Shown: positions 44,092 through 53,501 of the stretch, one piece after another
Numbering within the stretch: the first letter of the stretch is position 1
How the letters are laid out: every line of letters starts with the position of its first letter
NCBI GenBank assembly: GCA_963989385.1
Contig: OZ022506.1
Span: 23,561,903 to 23,625,902 of the forward strand
DNA: 64,000 bases
Origin: Ctena decussata
Taxonomy: Eukaryota > Mollusca > Bivalvia > Lucinida > Lucinidae
Reading direction: 5' to 3'
Made by a program: the position numbers and the translations under genes
The notes under the pieces: model-generated
Seen by the model: only the letters and a program-made list of their open reading frames with translations
What the model was told of the DNA's origin: nothing
Databases searched by the model: none

Positions 44092-44295
44092 TCGATTGGG
44101 GGTGGTCGGGTGGTGCGATGGCGCTGTGTATAACTTCCAGTGCCGGGGCGTCCTACTAATTTGGAACATTGTAGACCAAGGGCCTACTGTAATTGCAGTA
44201 GGTGCGGGTGGGGGTTGTTTGGTTATTCTTTTGTCATTTTTTCTCTCGTCTATCCTTTCCCTTCTTTATCCCTCTGTTTGGGAGACGTCCCAGTA
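44092..44295 (+). mobile_element. SINE S-B 5' half (copy 2)
   Basis: Copy of 40557-40760 with one substitution (ACATTGTAGACC instead of ACATTGCAGACC). Confidence 0.75.
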
Positions 44296-44517
44296 TAGAA
44301 CGTTTCATGGAATATTTGCTCTGCACTTCTTCGCAACTATTATTTCGTATTAAAGCTACATGCTGTATCAATGCTGAATACTATGTAAACAGATACGCAA
44401 GAATGAGGAACCTGTTATATGTAGTGTAGTTTGAATCTAAAAGAGCTCCCCCAAAGAAGGGAACACATTCAAAAGAAGAAACATGGGCCATGGTACGAAG
44501 CTTCGGCTATTAGAGCC

Positions 44518-45584
44518 GCATCAGTGATCCTGACATGATCTGGTGACGAAAACCATAGAGAACACTGTAATTTCTTAATTTGAATAAGGCAGTTGATTCA
44601 AGATTGACCATTTTCAAAAGGGGGTCCAAACGATTAAAACCCGATGATCTAGAGTAGAAGTCTAAATCAGTTAAAGCTTTCTGATTTATCAGAATACATC
44701 CTCTGATCTCAAAAGAGGAAAATAAAATTTAATCTGCACTATGATGTACAGGGAGACGTTTTACGGCCGCCACACGACACATAAGCCTGTTTTTATATTC
44801 CAAATAGCGTGACGTATATTTACTGATTTGACACGTATATACTGAAATCATGCAACCTACATTTAAACAACGTCATGTGAACATCGCTGCATCATTGTCG
44901 ATATGGGGCTGTAACACCATTATGAGTCAATTAAAAACTTTCAGGAGTACAACTCTGTCTTTTCATTATTGCCTACCTTTTCAATGATGGATTCACAGGC
45001 TTGATTGAAATTTGCTGTTCAAGATACGTAAAGCATCAAAAGGCCCTAAACATACTGTCATTAATTACTATTCGTATCTTGCTAAATGGGTGAAGTTTTA
45101 GGAGAAGGAATTCCGCTGTTATCGTTCTGTTCCTCTTCTCAGCGGGTGTCGACTCTTACTGTAGTCTCTCTGAAAGTGTTTCGTCGTGTGAGGATAGGGA
45201 AAAAAGAATCATAAATTCACTTCCCTTTGTATCAATTTCGAGGTGCCCTTTTTCCTTAATTTAAAAATGGCGTTTCTATCTGTATACGGAGAAACGGTAC
45301 AGCTGTTTCACACCGCACATTAAGGCCTTTCAAGTCTAGTGCCATATCATAAAGGCTAGTGCGTATTTTACCAATCCGAATCTCTTGAGAACTTTTGCCA
45401 ACACGGTGCAAATAGCTTATAACAACTCTTTACCATTTACCATTCATCTTTTTACAAGTACTTCTCAGAAATAGAAAGTATTATAGGTTCTGTTATCTCT
45501 CGAGACCATCTGAGATAAGAGATGATCATGTCAAGGACTTGGAAATATCAGCATCTGGGTCAAACATATAAAAAAAAAAGAAAT
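44518..45584. other. Unassigned spacer
   Basis: No gene or repeat recognised between the tandem duplication and the foldback. Confidence 0.45.
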
Positions 45585-45792
45585 AGGGGAGAGTCGGGTA
45601 ACTTCGGACAGGCCGGTAAATTCGGACATACTATTGCAAACAGTGAAAATCCAGATGAGACGGCTCATAATGAGCCGTCTCATCAGAAGTTTGGCCAGTT
45701 AATTTTTCTTTTAGTTCCAATAACTGACATATAGAGGAAACAATGTCAGTGTCCGAATTTACCCGCTGTCCGAAGTTACCCGACTGTCCCCT
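45585..45792. mobile_element. 208 bp foldback with CGGGTAACTTCGGACA arms
   Basis: Left arm GAGTCGGGTAACTTCGGACA then CGGTAAATTCGGACA; right arm TGTCCGAATTTACCCGC then TGTCCGAAGTTACCCGAC. Inside is a second, perfect palindrome GATGAGACGGCTCAT / ATGAGCCGTCTCATC at 45654-45684 with one central base. Two nested hairpins in one element. Confidence 0.85.
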
Positions 45793-46369
45793 AAGTAATT
45801 TGCGACCTACGTTTTTTCTTCCCTGGACGACACTTTCCATATAAACTGGAGTTACTCATAAAAATTAAGTGAGGAAATTCGTTCTCGTAGAAGGAGACCC
45901 CTTACCGCTATGAAATAGGGGACAATGTTTGTTTTTTTGGTAACTATAACTTCCCCTGGAAGTGGCCCCTCACACCTTAATACCAGTCATCTAGATTCTT
46001 GTTTAAGTATTTTACCAAATAAAGCTAAATCTTACGTCGACGTCGTTTGCTGAACGATGGCTGGATGGGTGACGCGACTTTACGTCATTTTAAACAGTAT
46101 CTCAGTAATAATGATAATGACTTTTACAAAAGGACAAGGGGAGGATCTTCTTTATAGACTGACAGAAATAACTTGTAAGGTAATATATTTTCGGATTAAG
46201 GGAGTAAGACATTCAAGAAATGCCCATGAATTGTGCAGGTAGTTCACGACTCCATCCGTTGTTCTGAAAACAGTTAGTGTTTTGTTTTGTTGTTTTTTTA
46301 TGTTGTTTTTTGTTTCTTTGTTTGTTTTGTTCGGCATAGTTTGGACATATTTCCTTTTTTTTCTTTACA

Positions 46370-46500
46370 TATCAACTCCTTTTGTCTCAAACTACTGGTA
46401 TCTCAAAGTAAATTTTGGGACCAGAAAATTTACTTGAGATGTCAATAGTTTGATAAGAACATCGACTCTGAGATATTGAGATGTGAGTGTAAAACATTCC
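46370..46500. repeat. Foldback of the CTCAAACT...TATCTCAAAG type, copy 1
   Basis: TCTCAAACTACTGGTATCTC and its inverse-like GAGATGTCAATAGTTTGA flank AAATTTTGGGACCAGAAAATTT. A related structure is at 50330-50450. Confidence 0.6.
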
Positions 46501-46507
46501 TGCCCGG

Positions 46508-46695
46508 CAAGTTGGAATCAATTTAAAGGTTAAACAATGCTTTTCATGGACTCATCAGGTTATTGAAGTCATCTCTACAGGTGGATATTGTTATCGACCC
46601 AGCTTAACATGAATGAACCGAATGTATACTGGAGCGATGAACGTTTGATATACGCTCAGGCAAACACAAAATAAACACAAACGGGAATAAAACAT
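46508..46695. repeat. Dispersed repeat shared with 35028-35222
   Basis: See 35028-35222. The copy directly follows the foldback at 46370-46500, with about 10 bases between. Confidence 0.65.
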
Positions 46696-47061
46696 TTCTT
46701 CTATTTTATTTTTTTTTTCTTCTTGTTGTACTGATGATATCGGAAAATATTTGTCCGTGTCTGTACCCTTTAGATTTTATTAGACGAAGTCAAATAAAAT
46801 CATCGTTGGCGCCAAAACTTGACTTGATCTTTGTATGGAAGAGAGCATATGTCATGGAATTGTTATTCACCTGTCAGAAGATTTAGTTACATTAAAAATG
46901 TTATTATTTGTACTTTGCATTTAGTTTTAAATATGTTTTTCACTTTAACGTTGTAATGATTGATAGAGTTAAGCCGAACGCGAGAAACGCAAATGCCGAT
47001 GGATTGCGAAAAAAATGATTCTATGGTGCGAAAAGTCTTTCGTAGTAAAAAAGGCTGTACT

Positions 47062-47631
47062 CGGTGCGTAAATTTACCGGAACGGACCTAATTAATGGAT
47101 CGGACCGGAACGGACCCTTATTATTCATATTTCCAGCCGATTTTTGAGATATTTTGATACAATCTACACGCACAGGTTAATTCAAGGCCCTACCTATGAC
47201 TAACATGTATTATCTTAACTTGCAACCCCTGATTTCATCCACCGACTTGATACATATAGCTCTACATATTTTCTATGGCTGAAATGTTGGTCATGATACT
47301 ATGGAATAAAAATTCGGGATTTTTTGTGTTTTTCATTCGCTCCAAGTCTTGGAAGAAAGATAACCAGATTTTTGTATAAGATTATATGATTTTAAGATGA
47401 AACGCATATGCGTGGGGTATTAAGAGGCCTACCCATGGCGCAAAATACTCAAAGAGTATTTTGACTAATATCTCTAATTGATTTGCACTAGATGGCATAC
47501 AGAATATGTATTAATATTAAATAAGAGTTATTTGATAAAAAATATTACAAATATCTACTGAAGATAGGGGAAAACTGGTCCGTTCCGGTAATTCAGTCCA
47601 TTCCGGTCCGTTCCGGTAAATTTACGCACCC
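47062..47631. mobile_element. 570 bp MULE-type MITE with 9 bp target duplication
   Basis: GGCTGTACT flanks both sides exactly (47053-47061 and 47632-47640). The termini GGTGCGTAAATTTACCGGAA and TTCCGGTAAATTTACGCACC are inverted repeats of about 26 bp, with a second GGACCGGAACGGACC motif just inside. Nine-base target duplications and long inverted ends are typical of Mutator-like elements. No transposase frame; the interior is AT-rich. Confidence 0.85.
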
Positions 47632-47640
47632 GGCTGTACT

Positions 47641-48166
47641 GAACCGGGTAAAATACAGTACCGTATCATCGGAAGCATATCGGAATGTACCGAAGAATGT
47701 CAATAATTTACGGACCAGTTTGGTTTCTCGCCATAGTGGATAACCCCAACATAAGGATACTGCTGTTCAATAATAATATCAGACATGTGATACAGCTGAG
47801 AAGACAAATAGGGAGATTTTCCTCTACTTTTTTTTCCAAATAGGGAGACTGATTAAACAAAGAAGGGAATTCTTGTATTTTGGTAGGGAGATCTGAAAAT
47901 TACAATTAGGGAGATGTACTAGACATATATGGGGAAATTCTGAAATTCCAAATAGGAAATGGGCAATTTCAACAGAAATAAAAAAAAATATTATTTGTTT
48001 CAAATATGTCTTCTTTCACTTCGTCTTATATCTTTTTTTAAAAGTTATTTCTTGTACAAACTAAAACCTTTTATTGTTTTGCGAGGAAACGTTTTTCCAT
48101 CCACTTTGATAATTATGTTCAAGTGTCAGGCATATATCTGCAGTTCGAGAAATTGAAAAAGATGAC
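47641..48166. other. Unassigned spacer
   Basis: AAATAGGGAGA-type phrases recur several times at 47805-47960, a weak short repeat. No gene seen. Confidence 0.4.
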
Positions 48167-48167
48167 T

Positions 48168-48402
48168 GAGCCGCGACACGAGAAAACCAACAGTGGTTTT
48201 GCGCCCAGCGCAGACTCAGATCAGCCTGGCCATCCGGCCAGTCTGATCAGAGTCTTTTCTTAGACCTTATAGGGTAGTTAAGAGACCAAGCTACCTCCAC
48301 GCGGACAGCGAAGATTCTGATCAGACTGGGCGGATGCTTAGGCTGATCTGAGTATGCGCAGGGCGTACAACCACATCGTTGGTTTTGTCGTGTCGCGGCT
48401 CA
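48168..48402. mobile_element. Palindromic MITE family A, copy 6 (complete)
   Basis: GAGCCGCGACACGAGAAAAC at the left and TTTTGTCGTGTCGCGGCTC at the right; interior CAGCGCAGACTCAGATCAGC, CTACCTCCACGCGGACAGCG and GATCTGAGTATGCGCAGGGC. Almost the same length as copy 3. Confidence 0.85.
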
Positions 48403-48789
48403 GTTGTTATCTTTATGTAAGTGACCTCAGATTCATTGCTTTAAGACCTACGCGAAGATAATAGTTTAAAACCGAATGAAACTGTGTGCGGAAACTCGAA
48501 AAATTTCCTGACATTGGCCCATTTTAAATCGGTCATATGATGATATCGAACAGTGAATGTCAGATAATCGAAATTCATTTACATATTTGAAAGTCCAGAA
48601 TTCAGTCGGTATCGACAACACTAAAATCACTGTAATTATTCTGGTAAAAACACAATAAAGTGTCTTTAAATATTAATAGGGGTCTAAAATAGGACAGTGT
48701 TTTTTAAGTATTGAGTGAACCCAAACACCATGCGTCAGTTAATATTGATAGCCCATCCATATACAGAATCATTTCTGCATCATGAGAAA

Positions 48790-49915
48790 AAAAGTTTTCT
48801 TTATGGCGTACAGCTAATGCGAAGCACCAAGGGTCAGTTAGTCGGGCCAAGTTCGCGACTTTCCATACACTACAGCCATATGGCGTGTAGCTTACTGCGA
48901 AGAATCAAGGGTCAGTTAGGCGGGCCAAGTTCTTGACTTTCCATACACTACAGTCATATGGCGTGTAGCTTACTGCGAAAAATCAAGGGTCACTTAATCG
49001 GGCCAAGTTCGCAAATTTCATACACTGCATCCTGATGGCATGTAGCTTACTGCGAAGCATCAAGGATCAGTTAGTCGGGCCAAGTTCGCTTTTTCCATAC
49101 ACTACATTCATATGGCGTGTAGCTTACTGCGAAGAATCAAGGGTCAGTTAGGCGGGCCAAGTTCGCAACTTCTATACACTACAGTAGCTTACTGCGAAAA
49201 ATCAAGGGTCACTTAATCGGGCCAAGTTCGCAAATTTCATACACTGCATCCTGATGGCATGTAGCTTACTGCGAAGCATCAAGGATCAGTTAGGCGGGCC
49301 AAGTTCGCAACTTCCATACACTACATTCATATGGCGTGTAGCTTACTGCGAAGAATCAAGGGTCAGTTAGGCGGACCAAGTTCGCAGTTTCCATACACTA
49401 CAGTAGCTTACTGCGAAAAATCAAGGGTCAGTTAATCGGGCCAAGTTCGCAAATTTCATACACTGCATCCTGATGGCATGTAGCTTACTGCGAAAAATCA
49501 AGGGTCCGTTAGTCGGGCCAAGTTCGCAGTTTCCATACACTACAGCCATATGGCGTGTACCTTACTGCGAAGAATCACGGGTCAATTAGTCGGGCCAAGT
49601 TCGCAAATTTCATACACTGCATCCTGATGGCATGTAGCTTACTCCGAAGAATCTAGGGTCAGTTAATCGGGCCAAGTTCGCAAATTTCATACACTGCATC
49701 CTAATGGCGTGTAGCTAACTGCGAAGAATCCAGGGTCAGTTAATCGGGCCAATTTCGCGAATTTCATACACTGCATCCTAATGGCGTGTAGCTAACTGCG
49801 AAGAGTCAAGGGTCACTTAATCGGGCCAAGTTCGCAAATTTCATACACTGCATCGTGATGGCATGTAGAAAACTGCAAAGAGTCAAGGGTCAGTTCGCAA
49901 CTTTAATACACTGCA
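48790..49915. repeat. ~77 bp satellite array with 219 bp three-unit higher-order repeat
   Basis: CCAAGTTC unit starts lie at 48847, 48925, 49003, 49080, 49157, 49222, 49299, 49376, 49441, 49518, 49595, 49672, 49749 (CCAATTTC) and 49826. Three subtypes can be told apart: A (ACTACATTCATATGGCGTG or a close variant), B (ACTACAGTAGCTTACTG, mostly with a 12-base deletion) and C (ACTGCATCCTGATGGCATG). The order is A-B-C-A-B-C-A-B-C-A-C-C-C-C. C-to-C spacing in the ordered part is exactly 219. Start and end units are degenerate. No long frame and no known function. Confidence 0.9.
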
Positions 49916-49944
49916 TTTGTTTAATGATATTGGCTTCTGCAGGA

Positions 49945-50460
49945 CATAGGCGAACAGTGCAGACTCAGCTCAGACGCCGCGTCTGATCAGAAACTACATT
50001 GATTGCATTTCAAATTCAGACTTCTTGGGAAAATACCAATTAGAACACAATCTGACACATTTATGTTGCGATTAGACTGATTCAAAGTGTGAGATACATG
50101 TACACGAGTCCACTAGTCTTAGATTGTTCAATGTCTGTGCAGTCATGAGTGATCGACAGTCGCTCGACTAGGTTGACAAATGAAAAATATTAGAATTCAG
50201 AAAGAATCAGAAGTTTTTATCATCAGTATGAGAAACAACGCCTAGTTGACTCTCGTTAACTCAAACACTGATATCTCAAAGTACCCTCTTATATCAAAGA
50301 ATATAGTTTGGACCCTGTATCGATTGTCCTTCAAAAAAAATCAACTCATGTTATTTCAAACTTCTGGCATCTCAAAGAAAGTTTTCTGGGGCTAGAAAAT
50401 TAGTTTTCTTTGAGATATCAGAAGTTTGACATGAACTGCGACTTTGAGAGATCAAAAGTT
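49945..50460. repeat. Dyad element and foldback of the TATCTCAAAG type, copy 2
   Basis: 49945-50005 is a dyad element (GCGAACAGTGCAGACTC). 50330-50450 contains CAAACTTCTGGCATCTCAAA and its inverse TTTGAGATATCAGAAGTTTG around a TTTTCTGGGGCTAGAAAA centre, like 46370-46500. Confidence 0.6.
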
Positions 50461-50689
50461 GACTATATGTGCATGGTGTACTGTTTTGTTACGGCTAACT
50501 TTGTGACCACCTACCCATTGTCTTATCTCCTCGTGTTTCCTTACCGATAGTGGTTTGCTACTTATTGCTACGTTTTAGTGTAAACAGTGTTTTATTCAAT
50601 ATACTGTACATATATGTGCATAAATATAGCAATGGTACTATATCACGCTAAGATAGAATAGTGTGTTAACATACAGAAGTGAGTCATCA

Positions 50690-51034
50690 CAGGGTATAAT
50701 CGATTCCGCTAATTTTCGCTTCCTGCAGAGACTGTACATCATATTTGGCTTCCGCCGAGACTGTCCGCGAACACTTGCTTCCTGCCGAGACTTCTGTACA
50801 TGATAAATGGCTTTCTGCAGAGACTGTCCGCGTGATTCTGCTTCCTGCCGAGGCTCTCGGCAGGAAGCAGCATCACGCGGACAGTCTCGGCAGGAAGCCA
50901 ATTTTTCGAAAACAGTAGTCTCTACAGGAAGCAAGAGTTCGCGGACAGTCTCGGCGGAAGCCAAATATGACGGACAGTCTCTGAGGAAGCGAAAATTAGC
51001 GGATTATCGATTATACCCCGTGGTCATTGACATC
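50690..51034. mobile_element. 345 bp foldback built from GAAGC/GGACAGTCTC repeats
   Basis: Outer arms GGGTATAATCGATTCCGCTA and inverse, ending TAGCGGATTATCGATTATAC-CCC. The centre is GCTTCCTGCCGAG / CTCGGCAGGAAGC at 50840-50868 with a 3-base loop. Each arm contains three or four copies of a GCTTCCTGCCGAGACTGTCC-like motif about 60 bp apart, so the arms are themselves tandem arrays. Non-coding; chance frames appear on both strands because of the symmetry. Confidence 0.85.
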
Positions 51035-51800
51035 TAAAATCTGTCTCACATACCGTAAATTTGAGTGGCGTCGCATGAAAGGAGAGCTGTAGCTATGTCC
51101 ATGCAACATATACTCAAATCAGCTCCCAGATCCGCACAAACTGCTATAGTCCCTACTTTTCACCTCTTATATTTTCTAAGATTCATGAACTATATACGCG
51201 AAAAAGGAAAGACTCCAACCAGACTGCGCCGACGCACAAGCTGGTGCGATTCTTCGTAAACATACGATACACTATGAGGTACCCTCTACGCGACGCCAAT
51301 CAGTCATTTTTACTTTCAGCTGACTTTGACTTGTCATCTAACTATCCATACGGAAACAAAAACGATCTAACAAATCTATAATTAACATTATATGCTACTT
51401 TTTATTGCTCTGTGTTGTGGGTGGGTTGTATAACTGGATTGTATCAGTTCCTGAAACTACTTTTCAGTAGGCATGTGTTCTCTATTAAAACATTTTGTGT
51501 CTATTAAAATAGCGTTTGATCTCTGACATTTATATTAGAAGATATAACGATGGTTTAGGTTCATTAAGTGCAATGACAAGTTAGTCAGTGAAGCAAAAAA
51601 TATATTTTAATTTTCCATACGTAAATGTATCAAAAATTTATGACCACCTTGTTCTAGGAAATACCACTCCTTTGAAGGTCCATTAAAACTTTAAACTTCA
51701 ATAGCTGTCTATTTCCGCTTTACCAAATAACCCCGGTAAGTTATCCTAACAGTCTTTTGTAAATCAAACTCGTTTCCAGTTGAAGCTTTGCATCTTAAAA
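51035..51800. other. Unassigned spacer
   Basis: No gene or repeat recognised. Confidence 0.45.
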
Positions 51801-52053
51801 CGAGTCGCGACACGACAAAACAAACGAAGTGGCATATACGCCAAGCGAATACTCAAATCAACCTGGACATCCGCTTATTCTGATTAAGGTCTTTGCAATG
51901 CGCTGAAAGGGTAGCTAAAGGTCAGGGTAGCTAAAGGTCTTAGCTACCTCCATGTGTACAGCGAAGACTCTAATCAGACTAGGCAGATACCCAGGCTGAT
52001 CTGAGTCTTCGCTGGCCGCACATGCCACTTTGTTGGTTTTGTCGTGTCGCGGC
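51801..52053. mobile_element. Palindromic MITE family A, copy 7
   Basis: GAGTCGCGACACGACAAAAC and TTTTGTCGTGTCGCGGCTC termini. The copy is longer than copies 3 and 6 because GGGTAGCTAAAGGTC is duplicated in the centre (about 51910-51945). Confidence 0.85.
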
Positions 52054-52396
52054 TCAATAATGTTATCAAACTCTTTCAGCAAAATCTACATAATGCGATT
52101 ATAATCAATTACAAACAAAGGGGCAGAAAATGAAAATATAAAAGTATTCGAACAGACAGGTCTGAGCAAACAGTGCAGGCCCAGGTCCAAAGGAGCAGCA
52201 TCAACAAAACCTACACTACTGGCCATTCATTTTTATGAGAACTGCAGTCATTATTTCAGTTGCCCCAAATTTGAGAGTATTTACGGCAAGAGTACATGTA
52301 TTAGTGCCAATTTTACGAAAGCCAAAGATCATGGTAAAACTTTTCCTTTGATTGTTTTGCAGCAATGGTGTCGAACCACAAGAAATATATTAATAT

Positions 52397-53250
52397 TGTA
52401 GAGTCGTACTGTTGACAGTGCCCTCTTATATATATTTATTTCCTTATTAGCTTCACAGTGTTCTTAGTGTTCCGTTTCGGAGCCCTTTTCATACTTTATT
52501 TTCTCCATTTAAGACGGCACCTTTTCTGTGAAGTGCATTTGAACCATATGAACCTAACGTTGTACTTTAAGTGTAATATCGATTGACTGCAAGTAATATG
52601 TAATTATTTTTAGAACAAATCGATATAAATAGTTTAACCTGGTGACCCAGTAGTAGTTTACTTTGGCGGACAAATTCAAAGTAGACTAAAGAATCTATAT
52701 TTTGTGTGACTTCCCAAGATATATAGGTAATTATTGATATTAGTTCGGCCATTTAATTGCAAAGGGTCACCAAGTACATCGTTTCCCCAACGCGCTTCTT
52801 GTTGGTTTTGCTGGTTTCGTAACCCAACGCGTTGGGATCCCGACGTCCCAACCGCTAACCAGCGCGTTGGGAGTTGGAATTCGACGTGTTGGGTGCTGAT
52901 TTCAGCAGATTGCTCGTTGGGTATGTGTTGGGTATATAAGCAGCGGTTGGCTTGGGTCAAGGGGGGAATGCGTTTTGCGCTGGTAAAGAGCAGTTGTGTT
53001 TTTAGCGTTGGATCGGGTTTACGTGTCTGGGATTCAAACACGGAGTTTTAGAGTTAAAGGCCATACGTTGAGGTAGGGGTAAATATTATTCTTTCAAGCC
53101 AAGCGCTGCTTAAGATAATGCTCTTAATTTTTAAAGAAAATAATTGTTATTAAAATTAGTTAACAGTTAGTGGCTTGAGTCTTTGTCAAACCCGAGAATT
53201 GTAGGGAGTTGCGTCAGTCGGATGGCAAGTGTAACCGCTCGGTCATTACA
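52397..53250 (+). repeat. 5' LTR (854 bp)
   Basis: Begins TG and ends CA. A TATATAAG box at 52933-52940 marks the probable promoter. Upstream of it are several GCGTTGGG motifs, including a perfect 14 bp palindrome CCCAACGCGTTGGG at 52823-52836; these could be binding sites for a transcription factor. No polyadenylation hexamer AATAAA was noticed. Confidence 0.95.
52933..52940 (+). promoter_or_regulatory. TATA box in the 5' LTR
   Basis: TATATAAG lies in the LTR about 310 bases before its end, followed by a GC-richer segment. Transcription would start about 25-30 bases downstream. The same box is at 58401-58408 in the 3' LTR. Confidence 0.6.
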
Positions 53251-53254
53251 TTTT

Positions 53255-53272
53255 TGGTGTTCAGAAGTGGCA
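53255..53272 (+). promoter_or_regulatory. Candidate primer binding site
   Basis: TGGTGTTCAGAAGTGGCA starts 4 bases after the 5' LTR. A TGG start is expected for pairing with the CCA end of a tRNA. The tRNA species is not identified. Confidence 0.55.
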
Positions 53273-53408
53273 AGTTTTTTTACCAAAATAAAAAAACATA
53301 TCAAAAGAATACGAACTCACGCCGGAAAGTGCCTGTATTCAGATTGACAGCTCTTTTAGATAGAATAAAACTGAGCTAGAATAACAATAGCAATACAACA
53401 CACACATT

Positions 53409-53409
<1 letters not shown>

Positions 53410-53444
<35 letters not shown>
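53410..53444. repeat. Poly-A tract in the leader (35 A)
   Basis: Uninterrupted A run 57 bases before the gag ATG. It may be an ordinary homopolymer or an A-rich leader that affects translation initiation. Confidence 0.9.
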
Positions 53445-53446
<2 letters not shown>

Positions 53447-53501
53447 ACACACAAAGATAGCAACATAGCAACACAAGGCTTCACACACCACAAGAGAAAG
53501 C

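Larger units (their letters stand above)
40985..44517. repeat. 3.53 kb tandem duplication, copy 2
   Basis: Matches 37452-40982 base for base except as stated there, and is 2 bases longer because of the homopolymer tract. It begins ATTTCTTTGATTCTGC and ends CTTCGGCTATTAGAGCC. There is no homology at the breakpoints beyond single bases, so non-homologous joining would explain a real event. Confidence 0.95.

Noticed and set aside
48790..49915. CRISPR-like array
   Set aside because: Units are contiguous 77 bp repeats without unique spacers, in a eukaryotic genome.
50638..51037. 108- and 76-codon frames
   Set aside because: They are mirror images created by the foldback and the repeated GGACAGTCTCGGCAGGAAGC motif.
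52676..53051. 121- and 105-codon frames in the LTR (repeated at 58144-58519)
   Set aside because: Both strands are open over the same stretch, and the sequence is LTR promoter and R region; no domain seen.
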